Notes under the pieces: generated by a model | The model's input: the letters and a program-made list of their open reading frames with translations, nothing else | Told to the model about the DNA's origin: nothing | Databases searched by the model: none | Part shown: positions 26,317 to 34,223 of the stretch, one piece after another | Numbering within the stretch: the stretch's first letter is position 1 | Layout: each line of letters begins with the position of its first letter | Made by a program: the position numbers and the translations under genes | Assembly (NCBI GenBank): GCA_035498015.1 | Contig: DATKAO010000149.1 | Span: forward strand, 1 to 59,042 | Origin: Myxococcota bacterium | GTDB taxonomy: Bacteria > Myxococcota_A > UBA9160 > SZUA-336 | Length of the DNA stretch: 59,042 nucleotides | Reading direction: 5' to 3'

Positions 26317-27206
26317 GGAGGCGAGTATAGCGGCGGCTCGAACGGCGGATTGCGCACTTCGAGCAGGCGCGCGCCGCCGTCGAGCTGGAGCTCGACCCGG
26401 CCCGACGGGAAGCGCACCTCGCGCGCCTCGGCGGCGCGCGGCTCGTAGAACGCCCAGCGCACCGCGCACGCGCCCTCGCGCAGCAGCCGCCACACGGCAT
26501 GCGCTTCCAGCGGCGCGTCGGGGCAGACCATGCGCGCGCCGCGGAACTGCTGCGCGTAGGGGTCGAGCTGCCAGCCCAGCAGCGACACGTTCTGGTGCGC
26601 GTCGGTGCCCGCGAAGGCGGGAACGCGCCGGCCGGCCGCGAGCAGCGCATCCCAGCGGGCCAGCTCGGCCTCGGGGCGGAGCCAGAGCTCGCGCAGCACG
26701 GCCTCGCGGTCGAAGGCGAACCGGACCAGGCGCACGGGCAGGAGCGGCCCGTAGAGCCGCCGGAAATCCGAGGCCGTGTTCTGGATCTCGAGCCCGTCGA
26801 AAGGCGCGTCCCAGTCGTGCCAGCCCCCGTGGCTCTCGGGGTGCGGCACGACCGCGAAGCCGCCCTGCGCATGGACGTCCGCGATCACGTCGCGCCCGGG
26901 CCGGCCCAGCGCCGGCACGGCGCGCACCACGTCGAGCGCCAGCAAGTGGCCGTCGGCGGTGGCCAGCTCCGCGCCGACCAGCACCAGCACCTTCCGGCCG
27001 CTGGGCGCGATGCGCACGCCCGCGTGCTCGACCCCGGGCAGCGGCGCCGGCGCGCTCACGTCGGCGTGGTCGGTCATCACCACGAAGTCGAGGCCGTCCT
27101 GGTCGGCCGCGGCGAGCACGTCCGCGAACGGCGCGTCGCTGTCGTGCGAGGGCGCGTGGTGCACGTGCAGCACGCCCACGAGCGCCGCCAGCGCGAGTGA
27201 CTTCAA
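26313..27206 (-). CDS. PHP-domain metallohydrolase (CehA/McbA-like)
   Basis: 297 residues from the TTG at 27206. PHP motifs are in order: HVHH near the N-terminus, [30 protein letters not shown] and AGTDAHQN, which together bind a trinuclear metal centre. Related CehA/McbA proteins are exported carbamate or phosphoester hydrolases. The N-terminus is short and hydrophobic ([11 protein letters not shown]), so it may be membrane-associated. No ATG or GTG fits before the HxH motif except GTG 27179, which would begin almost at the motif; TTG follows the TPR stop by 5 bp. Substrate unknown. Confidence 0.75.
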
Positions 27207-27211
27207 CGGCG

Positions 27212-27529
27212 CTAGTGGTGCGCGTTCTTGCGCGCTGCCACCGCCGCGGCCTCCTCGGCCTCGGGGATCTTCCCCTGGCGCTGCAGGAAACGCGAGAGAC
27301 TGGTGTGGAACAAGGCCTCCTCGGGATCGCATTCGATCGCCTTGCGGATGGTGGCGATCGCATCGTCCAGGCGGTTCATGCGGCTGTAGACCTCGGCCAG
27401 GCCCTGGTAGGCGAGGCTGAAGCGCCGGTCGGCGGCGAGCACCTTCTGGTACGCGCTCACCGCCTCGTCATACTTCCCGGCGACGAACAGATCGAAGGCC
27501 TTTTGGTAGAGACTCCGCAGCTCGGACAT
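27212..27529 (-). CDS. Small tetratricopeptide repeat protein
   Basis: 105 residues made of about two and a half TPR units ([20 protein letters not shown], then [22 protein letters not shown], then [17 protein letters not shown]). It would act as a protein-binding scaffold in the cytoplasm. It heads the operon with the PHP hydrolase, threonine aldolase and YkgJ genes. TAGACT (minus, 27545-27540) lies 10 nt before the ATG and no Shine-Dalgarno is present, again indicating a leaderless mRNA. Confidence 0.85.
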   Translation of the reverse strand: MSELRSLYQKAFDLFVAGKYDEAVSAYQKVLAADRRFSLAYQGLAEVYSRMNRLDDAIATIRKAIECDPEEALFHTSLSRFLQRQGKIPEAEEAAAVAARKNAHH

Positions 27530-27564
27530 TGCGGAACCGAGTCTAGCAGGACGATAGTCGAGCC
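27530..27564. promoter_or_regulatory. Divergent promoter gap
   Basis: A 35-bp gap between divergent starts. TAGACT on the minus strand (27545-27540) lies 10 nt from the TPR ATG. On the plus strand GATAGTC at 27553-27559 lies a few bases before the dehydrogenase ATG and is a weaker -10 candidate. No -35 could be assigned. Confidence 0.35.
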
Positions 27565-28581
27565 ATGGAACGCCTGCGCATCACCGAGCTTTTGGGCGAC
27601 GGCATCGGCCCGGAGCTCGCCGAGTCCGTGCATTCCGTCGCGAGCGCGTTGCCGCTCGCGGTCGAGTTCGTCCCGGTCGATCTCTCGCTCGAGGGCCGCA
27701 AGCGCGACCCCGACACCTACCCGCGCGCCGAGGCCTCGCTGCGAGACACCAAGCTCGGGCTGAAGTACCCGACGGTGACTGCAGAGGAGAGCCCGAACGC
27801 GGTGCTGCGCCGGCGCCTGCACTTCTCGGTGATCCACCGGCCGGTGCTGTCGATCCTGGGCATCTCGTCGAACTTCAAGCAGAACGTCGCGCTCGACATC
27901 GTGCGCGTGGCGGTGGGCGGCACCTACGACGACCCCGGCCAGCGCATCGGCGAGGACGTGGCGGTGTCACTGCGCATCGTGGAGCGCCGGCCGTGCACCG
28001 AGGCCGCGCGGTTCGCGTTCGAGTTCGCGCGCCGCTACGGGCTGTCGGTCACTTCGTCGTCGAAGCACACCATCCAGCGCGCGACCGACGGCTTCTTCGA
28101 GGCGATCGTGCGCGAGGTGGCGGCGGGCTACCCCGACGTGAAGCACCGCGTGGAGCTGTTCGACGCGCTGCTCGCCAAGATCATCCTGCGGCCCAACGAC
28201 TACCAGGTGGTGCTCGTGCTGAACGAGTACGGTGACTTCCTGTCGGACATGGCGTGCGGCCTGGTGGGGAGCCTCGGCACCGGCGCGAGCGGGAACTACT
28301 CGTTCACGCGGGCGGGCGAGATCGACGTGGCCATGTTCGACCCGGCGGGTGGCACCGCACCCGACATCGCGGGCCAGGGCATCGCCAATCCGACCGCCGC
28401 ACTCCTGGCGTTCGGCCTCTTGCTCGACCACGTGGGACGGATCGAGCACGGCAACGCGCTGCGCTCGGCGGTGCTGGGCGCGATCGCCGACGGCCGCTCG
28501 ACGCGCGACGTGGGCGGCCGGCTCGACACCCGCGCCTTCACGGCGGTGGTCGCCGACTCACTCGCCAAGGCGCAGAAGTAG
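27565..28581 (+). CDS. Isocitrate/isopropylmalate dehydrogenase family protein
   Basis: 338 residues. Beta-decarboxylating dehydrogenase fold: LGDGIGPEL at the N-terminus, SSSKHTIQRATDGFF (catalytic Lys), LNEYGDFLSDMACGLVGSLG (metal-binding Asp residues) and GTAPDIAGQGIANPTA (NAD-binding). It would oxidise and decarboxylate a 2-hydroxy dicarboxylate. Odd point: the substrate-binding RENTEG-type motif and its Arg cluster are replaced by VERRPCTEAARF and NVALDIVRVAV, so neither canonical LeuB nor Icd specificity can be assumed. The leuA gene lies 1.2 kb downstream on the same strand. An acetyltransferase gene follows after 3 bp. Confidence 0.8.
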   Translation: MERLRITELLGDGIGPELAESVHSVASALPLAVEFVPVDLSLEGRKRDPDTYPRAEASLRDTKLGLKYPTVTAEESPNAVLRRRLHFSVIHRPVLSILGISSNFKQNVALDIVRVAVGGTYDDPGQRIGEDVAVSLRIVERRPCTEAARFAFEFARRYGLSVTSSSKHTIQRATDGFFEAIVREVAAGYPDVKHRVELFDALLAKIILRPNDYQVVLVLNEYGDFLSDMACGLVGSLGTGASGNYSFTRAGEIDVAMFDPAGGTAPDIAGQGIANPTAALLAFGLLLDHVGRIEHGNALRSAVLGAIADGRSTRDVGGRLDTRAFTAVVADSLAKAQK

Positions 28582-28584
28582 CGC

Positions 28585-29538
28585 GTGCGCTTCCGCGACA
28601 TGGAGCGCGCGGACCGCGGCGCGGTGCTCGACCTGCTCGAGCACGCGTTCGGCATCCGCGACCTGTTCGAGCGCTACATGGACTTCGACCCCGAGTTCGC
28701 CTACGGCGACGTGCTGCTCGCGCTCGAGGGCGACGCGCCGGTCGCCTGCGTGCAGGTGTTCCAGAAGACGATCCGCCTGGCCGGGCAGCCGGTGCGGCTG
28801 GGCGGGATCGGCAGCGTGGCGACCCGCGCGAGTCAGCGCGGCAGCGGCCTGGCGACCGAGCTCTTGGAGCGCGCGCTCGAGCGCATGCGCGCGCGCGAGC
28901 TTTCGCTGTCACTCTTGTTCGCCGCGCCGGTTGCGCCGCTCTACGAGCGCCTGGGCTGGCGGCGCATTCCCGCGCCGCTCCTGCGACTCACGCGCGCGCG
29001 CGTCGGCGAGCCGCCCGACCCCGGCCGCGACTTCCAGCCCGCGGACCTCGCGCGCGTGAGCGCGCTCTACGACGTCTTCACCGCCGCGCTCTCCGGGCCC
29101 ACGCTGCGCGACGCGCGCTACTGGCGCGGCCAGCTCCGCACCGCCGGCACGCCCACCGAGACCTTCCGCCTGGCCCACAGCGTCGGTGAGCTCGCCGCCT
29201 ACGCCCGCAGCGCCAACTTCAACGGCCGCCAGCGAGTCATCGAGTACGCGAGAAGCCCCGAGGGCGCCGAGTCACTGGCCGACCTCCTCGCCTCCTCCAT
29301 CCCCCCCGACAAACCCACCTACGCCCCGTTCACGAACGACCCCGGCCTCGCCCGAGCCCTCGAAGCCCGAGGAGTCAGTCTGGCCCTGGCCGCCGACCCG
29401 AGCCCCATGTGGAAGGTCCTCGACACGGCCCGGCTCGCCCGCATCGCCGGCCTGCCCGGCAGCGCCAGCGACCAGGACCTGCTTCATTCACTCATCGAAC
29501 GGCCGAGAGCGACCTACTTCCCCTCCGACCGCTTCTGA
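28585..29538 (+). CDS. GNAT family acetyltransferase (Eis-like architecture)
   Basis: 317 residues starting with GTG 3 bp after the dehydrogenase stop, so co-transcribed. The N-terminal GNAT domain has RLGGIGSVATRASQRGSGLATELL (acetyl-CoA loop) and PLYERLGWRRI. A second domain follows (from ~150), as in Eis-like tandem GNAT proteins. Acceptor unknown. The stretch 29270-29480 is visibly richer in C-runs and codons such as CCC/CGA than the rest of the gene, a local codon-use change. Confidence 0.8.
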   Translation: MRFRDMERADRGAVLDLLEHAFGIRDLFERYMDFDPEFAYGDVLLALEGDAPVACVQVFQKTIRLAGQPVRLGGIGSVATRASQRGSGLATELLERALERMRARELSLSLLFAAPVAPLYERLGWRRIPAPLLRLTRARVGEPPDPGRDFQPADLARVSALYDVFTAALSGPTLRDARYWRGQLRTAGTPTETFRLAHSVGELAAYARSANFNGRQRVIEYARSPEGAESLADLLASSIPPDKPTYAPFTNDPGLARALEARGVSLALAADPSPMWKVLDTARLARIAGLPGSASDQDLLHSLIERPRATYFPSDRF

Positions 29539-29558
29539 CCCGGGCTCGCAGGTCCGAC

Positions 29559-29587
29559 TTGACCCAGCCCGAGGCGGCCCGTAGGCT
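29559..29587 (+). promoter_or_regulatory. Sigma-70-type promoter for leu leader and leuA
   Basis: TTGACC at 29559-29564 and TAGGCT at 29582-29587 are separated by 17 bp, a good housekeeping promoter. Transcription would start near 29594, only a few bases before the GTG of the leader peptide. This is the only place in the window where I could match both a -35 and a -10 at ideal spacing. Confidence 0.65.
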
Positions 29588-29596
29588 CAGGCGATC

Positions 29597-29677
29597 GTGA
29601 AACACTGGACCACCACCGCGAACGCCCTTTCCGGGCTCCTCCTTAGCGAGGCGGGTGGGGTCCGCCCAGCGCTCTAG
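29597..29677 (+). CDS. Leucine leader peptide (leuL-type) upstream of leuA
   Basis: A 26-codon frame: GTG start, Lys-His-Trp-Thr-Thr-Thr..., then Leu-Ser-Gly-Leu-Leu-Leu, ending at TAG 29675-29677. The control codons are CTT (29627), CTC, CTC, CTT (29636-29644), followed by a last CTC. CTT is rare in neighbouring genes, which prefer CTG/CTC, and slow decoding of it would sharpen the response to leucyl-tRNA shortage. The peptide precedes a hairpin-plus-T-run attenuator and leuA. The frame is too short to prove by codon statistics; the evidence is its Leu run, position and matching RNA structures. Confidence 0.72.
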   Translation: MKHWTTTANALSGLLLSEAGGVRPAL

Positions 29678-29733
29678 CCAGCGCCGGGTCACCAGCGGAC
29701 CTCTCCCGCCGTCGAGGCCGGAGAGGTTTTTTT
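29650..29733 (+). terminator. leuA transcription attenuator (terminator/antiterminator)
   Basis: Three mutually exclusive stems can be drawn. Segment 1:2 is GGCGG (29650-29654) with CCGCC (29662-29666). Segment 2:3, the antiterminator, is 29657-29665 (GGGGTCCGC) with 29695-29703 (GCGGACCTC), nine pairs including one G-U. Segment 3:4, the terminator, is CCTCTCC (29700-29706) with GGAGAGG (29720-29726), closed inside by GCC/GGC and followed by seven T at 29727-29733. A ribosome stalled on the Leu codons would mask segment 1 and free 2 to pair with 3. A ribosome reaching the stop would cover 2 and allow termination. Confidence 0.75.
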
Positions 29734-29793
29734 CTGCCCGGACGCCTCTTTCGGTCTCTCGCGGCGCGAGGTCCGGAAACCAAGGAGGCAGTC

Positions 29794-30951
29794 ATGTCGG
29801 AGAAAGTCGTCGTGTTCGACACGACGTTGCGCGATGGCGAGCAGGCGGCGGGCGTGTTCTTCTCGCGCGCGGCCAAGGTCGAGATCGCGGACCTGCTCGA
29901 CGCCATGCGCGTCGACGTGATCGAGGCGGGCTTCCCCGCGTCTTCGCCCGGGGAACACGCGTCGGTGTCGGCGGTCGCGGCGCACGTGAAGGGCGCCACG
30001 GTGTGCGCGCTCGCGCGCGCCATTCCCGCCGAGGTCGACGTCACCTGGCAGGCGATCCGCGCCGCGCGCGATCCGCGCGTGCACGTGTTCCTGTCGAGCT
30101 CGGAGATCCACCTGGCGCACCAGCTGCGGCGCGGCGCCGACGAGGTGGTCGAGATGGCGCGCGCGGCCGTGGCGCGCGCGCGCACGCACACCCGGAACGT
30201 GGAGTTCTCGTGCATGGACGCCACGCGCTCGAATCCCGAGTTCGTGGCGCGCGTCGTACGCACGGCGATCGCCGAGGGCGCGACCGCGATCAACCTGCCC
30301 GACACGGTCGGATTCGCGCGCCCGGACCAGGTGGCGGAGATGTTCCGCGGGCTGTTCGCGCGCGTGCCCGAGCTGGCGGGAGTCACCGCGAGCTTCCACG
30401 GCCAGGACGACCTGGGCATGGCCACCGCGAACTCGCTGGCCGCGATCGCGGCGGGCGCGCGCCAAGTCGAGCTGGCCGTGAACGGGCTGGGCGAGCGCGC
30501 CGGCAACACGGCGTTCGAGGAGGTGGTGATGGCGATCCGGGTTCACGGCGAGTCACTCGGCGTGGCGACCGGCGTCGACACGAAGGGCATCTGGCGCGTG
30601 TCGCAAGCGGTCGCGAGACACTCCGGCTTCGCGGTGCCGCCGAACAAGGCGATCGTGGGCAAGAACGCGTTCCGCCACGCCTCGGGCATCCATCAGGACG
30701 GCGTGCTGAAGCACCGGCAGACCTACGAGACGGTCGACCCCGCGGAGATCGGCCACCCGACCGGCAGCGAGATCGTGCTGGGCAAGCTGTCGGGGCGGGC
30801 CGGCTTCGCGGCCCGCGCGCGCGAGCTGGGCTTCGCGCTCGACGGGCCAGCGCTGGAGCGCGCGTTCGAGCGCTTCCAGCGCGTGGCCGACCAGCGCGGC
30901 GAGATCGGCGACCGCGACGTGATCGCGATCTGCGTGGGAGCGGCCGCTTGA
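29794..30951 (+). CDS. leuA: 2-isopropylmalate synthase without C-terminal regulatory domain
   Basis: 385 residues. The HMGL-like TIM barrel opens with VFDTTLRDGEQ, then EAGFPASSPGEH, CALARAI, VEFSCMDATRS, NLPDTVGFA, SFHGQDDLGMATANS and VNGLGERAGNT. The linker segment KAIVGKNAFRHASGIHQDGVLKHR matches LeuA. It condenses acetyl-CoA and 2-ketoisovalerate, the first leucine step. Full-length LeuA is ~500-520 residues; here the leucine-binding allosteric domain is absent, so feedback inhibition is not expected and control may rest on the upstream attenuator. A homocitrate-type synthase is the alternative, but sequence and leader favour LeuA. Strong AAGGAGG 5 nt before ATG. Confidence 0.85.
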   Translation: MSEKVVVFDTTLRDGEQAAGVFFSRAAKVEIADLLDAMRVDVIEAGFPASSPGEHASVSAVAAHVKGATVCALARAIPAEVDVTWQAIRAARDPRVHVFLSSSEIHLAHQLRRGADEVVEMARAAVARARTHTRNVEFSCMDATRSNPEFVARVVRTAIAEGATAINLPDTVGFARPDQVAEMFRGLFARVPELAGVTASFHGQDDLGMATANSLAAIAAGARQVELAVNGLGERAGNTAFEEVVMAIRVHGESLGVATGVDTKGIWRVSQAVARHSGFAVPPNKAIVGKNAFRHASGIHQDGVLKHRQTYETVDPAEIGHPTGSEIVLGKLSGRAGFAARARELGFALDGPALERAFERFQRVADQRGEIGDRDVIAICVGAAA

Positions 30952-32213
30952 GCGAGACCGAGGGAATCGCCACTCTCCCACCCGTGGCGGTGGTGCAGCG
31001 GACGGTGAAGCGGAGCGGGCGCGCGGCGCTGCGCAACGCGCGCTGGAGCGCACTCCTGATCGCCGCGTCGTCGGAGACGCTGATCGTCGAGTGGGCGCTG
31101 CGCGCGACCGGCTGGGGCAGCCTCGGGCTCGCGGGCTTCGCGCTCTCGACCGTGGCGCTCGCGCTGTTCAACGCGGCGGCGCTCATGACTCTGCCGCGCA
31201 TCGCGCGCTTCGGGCCGGCCGGGTATCTGGCCGGACGCGTGTGGCTCGTCGCCAGCGTGGCGGCGCTGGTGACCGGTCCATTGATCGCCGCGGTGTTCGT
31301 GCTGTTCGGGCCGCTCGCGTGGCTCGGGCCGCTGGCGAGCGAACGCCTGGGCGGGGTGGCGCGCGCGGTGCTCGTGCCGGGCGGCGGCGCGGCCGTGGCG
31401 GTCGGCTTCGGCTCCATGTTCTGGGGCTATCTCGTGGGGCAGCGCCGCGTGGAAGTCGACCGCGTCGACCTGCCGCTGCCGGGTCTGCCCGACGCGCTCG
31501 CGGGTCTGCGCGTCGCGCAGATCTCCGACCTGCACATCGGGCTGCAGCTGCGGGCGCCGCTCTTGCGCGAGCTCGTGGCGCGCGTGAACGCGCTCGAGCC
31601 CGACCTGATCGTGATCACGGGCGACGTGTTCGACTTCGACCCGTCGTTCATCGCCGAAGGCTGCGCCGAGCTGGCGGCGCTCGACGCGCCGCTGGGCGTG
31701 TATTGCGTGCTCGGCAACCACGACGTCTACACCGGCGCCGATGCCGTTGCGCGCGGGCTCGAGTCACTGACCAAGATCCGCGTGCTGCGCGACGCGTGGA
31801 CCAAGATCGAGCTCCAGGGCGCGGCGTTCGCGCTGGTGGGCATCGAGGACCCCGGTCACGGCTGGTCGGAGCGCGATGCCACGCACGAGGCGCTCGCTAA
31901 GCTGGCGGCCGAGCTGCCCCCCGGCCTGGCGCGCCTGCTCCTGATCCACCGCCCGAGCTACTTCGCCGAGGCCGCGCGGCTGGGCTATCCGGTGTCACTC
32001 GCCGGCCACACGCACGGCGGTCAAATCGCCCTGCCGCTCGCGCACCAGCACAACGTGTCGCGCCTGATCTCGCGCTGGACGCGCGGCCTGTTCCGCGACG
32101 ACGCGACCGGCGCGCTGCTCTACGTGAACCGCGGGCTGGGCGTGGCAGGCCCGCCGATCCGGCTCAACTGCGCGCGCGAGATCTCGCTGCACCGGCTCGT
32201 CAGGCCCAATTGA
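30948..32213 (+). CDS. Membrane-anchored metallophosphoesterase (YkuE-like)
   Basis: 421 residues from TTG 30948, overlapping the leuA stop (TTGA), with GGGAG 8 nt upstream. Four or five N-terminal membrane helices (residues ~25-160) precede a calcineurin-like domain with SDLHIG, GDVFDFD, GNHDVY, LIHRP and AGHTHGGQ, the full two-metal set. Related proteins cleave phosphoesters such as UDP-diacylglucosamine or membrane phospholipids outside or at the membrane. It has no evident link to leucine synthesis and appears to share leuA's transcript simply by overlap. Confidence 0.88.
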   Translation: MSETEGIATLPPVAVVQRTVKRSGRAALRNARWSALLIAASSETLIVEWALRATGWGSLGLAGFALSTVALALFNAAALMTLPRIARFGPAGYLAGRVWLVASVAALVTGPLIAAVFVLFGPLAWLGPLASERLGGVARAVLVPGGGAAVAVGFGSMFWGYLVGQRRVEVDRVDLPLPGLPDALAGLRVAQISDLHIGLQLRAPLLRELVARVNALEPDLIVITGDVFDFDPSFIAEGCAELAALDAPLGVYCVLGNHDVYTGADAVARGLESLTKIRVLRDAWTKIELQGAAFALVGIEDPGHGWSERDATHEALAKLAAELPPGLARLLLIHRPSYFAEAARLGYPVSLAGHTHGGQIALPLAHQHNVSRLISRWTRGLFRDDATGALLYVNRGLGVAGPPIRLNCAREISLHRLVRPN

Positions 32214-32584
32214 CTGCGTTCAAGCGGCTCGTGCCGGTGCTGCCCGTGCGCGACGTGCTGGCGGAGCGGGAGTTCTACGAGTCACTCGGCTTCGCGCGCC
32301 ACGTGGACCCGCGCGAGAGCTATCCCGAGTCCGTGTTCGCGGCTTTCACGGCCGGACCGAACGTGCAGTTCGGCGTGGCCATCGATCCCGGCTTCGACGC
32401 CGACACCGCGGACTCCCGGCTGTGGTGGCAGATCGAGGTCGACGACGTCCAGGACCTGCACGAGCTCGCCCGCCGCGAGAAGCTCGAGATCGAGCAGGCG
32501 CCGCGCATCGAATCCTGGGGACGCCGCACCCTGAAGCTGCGCTCGCCCAATGGCTACGTCGTCACGTTCGAAGAAGTGAAGTGA
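32210..32584 (+). CDS. VOC superfamily (glyoxalase/bleomycin-resistance-like) protein
   Basis: 124 residues, one VOC module of two beta-alpha-beta-beta-beta units: LVPVLPVRDVLAEREFYESLGF then WWQIEVDDVQDLHELARREK and LKLRSPNGYVVTFEE. It may bind a metal and a small ligand; the terminal Glu is present but the N-terminal metal His is not obvious, closer to bleomycin-binding proteins. TTG start overlaps the metallophosphoesterase stop by 4 bp (TTGA). Confidence 0.82.
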   Translation: MTAFKRLVPVLPVRDVLAEREFYESLGFARHVDPRESYPESVFAAFTAGPNVQFGVAIDPGFDADTADSRLWWQIEVDDVQDLHELARREKLEIEQAPRIESWGRRTLKLRSPNGYVVTFEEVK

Positions 32585-32585
32585 G

Positions 32586-32659
32586 GGCCGAGCGAAGGCC
32601 GCCCTGAGCGAGGCCGCAAGCGGCGGAAGCCGCGCGCAGTGAGCCGCAGGCGAACGTAG
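32586..32659 (+). repeat. 74-bp inverted repeat, left copy
   Basis: Begins GGCCGAGCGAAGGCC and ends GGCGAACGTAG. It is the reverse complement of 35932-36005 with 73 identical positions and one single-base indel in each copy. It fills the whole gap between the convergent VOC and thiolase-like genes. Internal complementarity (GGCCGAGC...GCGAGGCC and GCGGC...GCCGC) would fold on either strand, so it may act as a two-way terminator or REP-like element. Confidence 0.85.
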
Positions 32660-32660
32660 C

Positions 32661-34169
32661 TCAATAAGACTCAAGCGTGTGATCGCCGTCCTCGGTCACG
32701 AGGAAGCGAACGCGCCGGCCCGGTAACTCCTCCGACGACGCGCCCGGGGGGCACCTGGCGAACACGCGCCGGCCGTCGACCGAGAGCAGCGCCACCGCGA
32801 TCGGCCCCTCGCCCGACGCCGTGACGTGGATCGTGGTCGCGGCCTCCACCACGGCGTCGCGGCCGTGCAGCGCCTGGGGCGGGAGCTGCGCGGCGCGCTG
32901 GGGCGCGCGGCGCTGCGGCCGCTCGAGACCCTGCGCGCGGCGCCGGCGCGAGTCGGCGCGCTCGAGCAGAGTCACATACACATTGTTGCCCGGACCGCCG
33001 ATCGAGTGAGACAGGCCGATGCGCGCGTTGGCCGCCTGCGCCTGCGGGTTGGGGAAGCGGCCCGCGAGCTGCAGATACACCTCGGCCAGCTGGAACAGGC
33101 CGGTGCCGCCGACGGGATGGCCCCGCGACTTCAGCCCGCCGGACAGGTTCGTGGGCCGCGCGCCGCGCGGCCCGCTCCACGGGTGCGCGTAGGGGTCGAG
33201 GCCGGGCGCCGCACCGCGCGCGCTGCCGATCAGCGCCTCGAGCGACTGGCCCGGCTCGCACAGCCCCAGGTCGACCAGGTTCACCGGCAAGAGGCTGTTG
33301 AACGCGTCGTGTGACTCGAGCACGAGCCCATCGAGCGCGCGCGGGTCGGCGATGCCCGCGTCGAAGTACGCGAACTGCGCGGCGCGGCGCGTGGCGGGCA
33401 GCGAGTCGAGCGCGGCGCGGTCGAGCAGCGACGAGGTGTCGGTGGCGGCGCCCAGACCCGCCACGCGCACGGGCTGCGGCCGGTCGGTGAGCACGATCGC
33501 GGCCGCGCCGTCGCAGATCGGCGAGCAGTCCTTGCGCCGGAGCGGCGTCGCGACCGGGAGATTCTTCGACTCGTCGAAGTAGGCGGCGAGCGCCTCGGGC
33601 TTGCCGGAGAAGGCGGCGAGCGGGTTGTCGGCGCCGAGCGCGTGCGCGCGGAACATGAGCCGCGAGAGCACGTCCGAGACACTCTCGCCGCGCACGCCCT
33701 GGCGCTGGAAGAACGCCTGAGTCACGAGCGCGATCAGCGCGGGCATGGTGAAGCCGAAGCGGTGCTCCGCGGGATCGACGGTCTTCGACATGATCTCGGT
33801 CGCCACCTGCGTCGTGACCGTCTTCATGCGCTCACCTGCGACGACCAGCACGTTCGACGCCGAGCCCGAGCGGATCTTGTAACAGGCCTCATGGAAGGCG
33901 GCGGCGCCGGTCGACGACGCGGTCTCGGAGCGCACCGCGGGCACCCCGACCAGCCCGAGCCGGTCCGCGACCTTGGCCGCGATGTTGGCGCGGTTCTCGA
34001 ACTCCTCCGCGTCCATGATCCCGACCTGCACGGCGTCGAACTCGCGCACGGGAGAATCGGCCAGCGCGCGCCGATACGCGGTCTGGAACAGCTCGAAGAC
34101 GTTGCCGAAGACACTTCCGGTCAGGTCGACCTTGGTGAGTCCGACGGCAGCGATGTAGACTTCGCGCAT
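32661..34169 (-). CDS. Thiolase-like protein lacking the nucleophilic Cys, with C-terminal OB-like extension
   Basis: 502 residues from the ATG at 34169. The thiolase fold is clear: SETASSTGAAAFHEA, GERMKTV, LESHDAFNSLLPVNL (catalytic His) and GGLKSRGHPVGGTG (second His). The position that holds the nucleophilic Cys in thiolases is Ser85 here (Glu-Thr-Ala-Ser), so ordinary thiolysis is unlikely. Residues ~415-502 form an added domain ending RVRFLVTEDGDHTLESY. Known Cys-less relatives are thiolase-like protein type 1 and the Ltp steroid aldolases. Monocistronic, flanked on its 3' side by the 74-bp repeat, and divergent from sppA. Confidence 0.8.
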   Translation of the reverse strand: MREVYIAAVGLTKVDLTGSVFGNVFELFQTAYRRALADSPVREFDAVQVGIMDAEEFENRANIAAKVADRLGLVGVPAVRSETASSTGAAAFHEACYKIRSGSASNVLVVAGERMKTVTTQVATEIMSKTVDPAEHRFGFTMPALIALVTQAFFQRQGVRGESVSDVLSRLMFRAHALGADNPLAAFSGKPEALAAYFDESKNLPVATPLRRKDCSPICDGAAAIVLTDRPQPVRVAGLGAATDTSSLLDRAALDSLPATRRAAQFAYFDAGIADPRALDGLVLESHDAFNSLLPVNLVDLGLCEPGQSLEALIGSARGAAPGLDPYAHPWSGPRGARPTNLSGGLKSRGHPVGGTGLFQLAEVYLQLAGRFPNPQAQAANARIGLSHSIGGPGNNVYVTLLERADSRRRRAQGLERPQRRAPQRAAQLPPQALHGRDAVVEAATTIHVTASGEGPIAVALLSVDGRRVFARCPPGASSEELPGRRVRFLVTEDGDHTLESY

Positions 34170-34223
34170 CTCGCACACGGATCGGGAAGCACCGTGTTGC
34201 GATTGACACGCGCAAGGAGGCGC

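Noticed and set aside
29270-29480. Altered codon use at the end of the GNAT gene as a sign of transfer
   Set aside because: The frame and protein pattern stay continuous with the rest of the gene; a short C-rich stretch alone is weak evidence.
29597-29793. T-box or protein-binding leader instead of ribosome attenuation
   Set aside because: No T-box consensus (AGGGTGGNACCGCG-like) or specifier loop is seen, and a Leu-codon frame with correctly placed alternative stems explains the region better.
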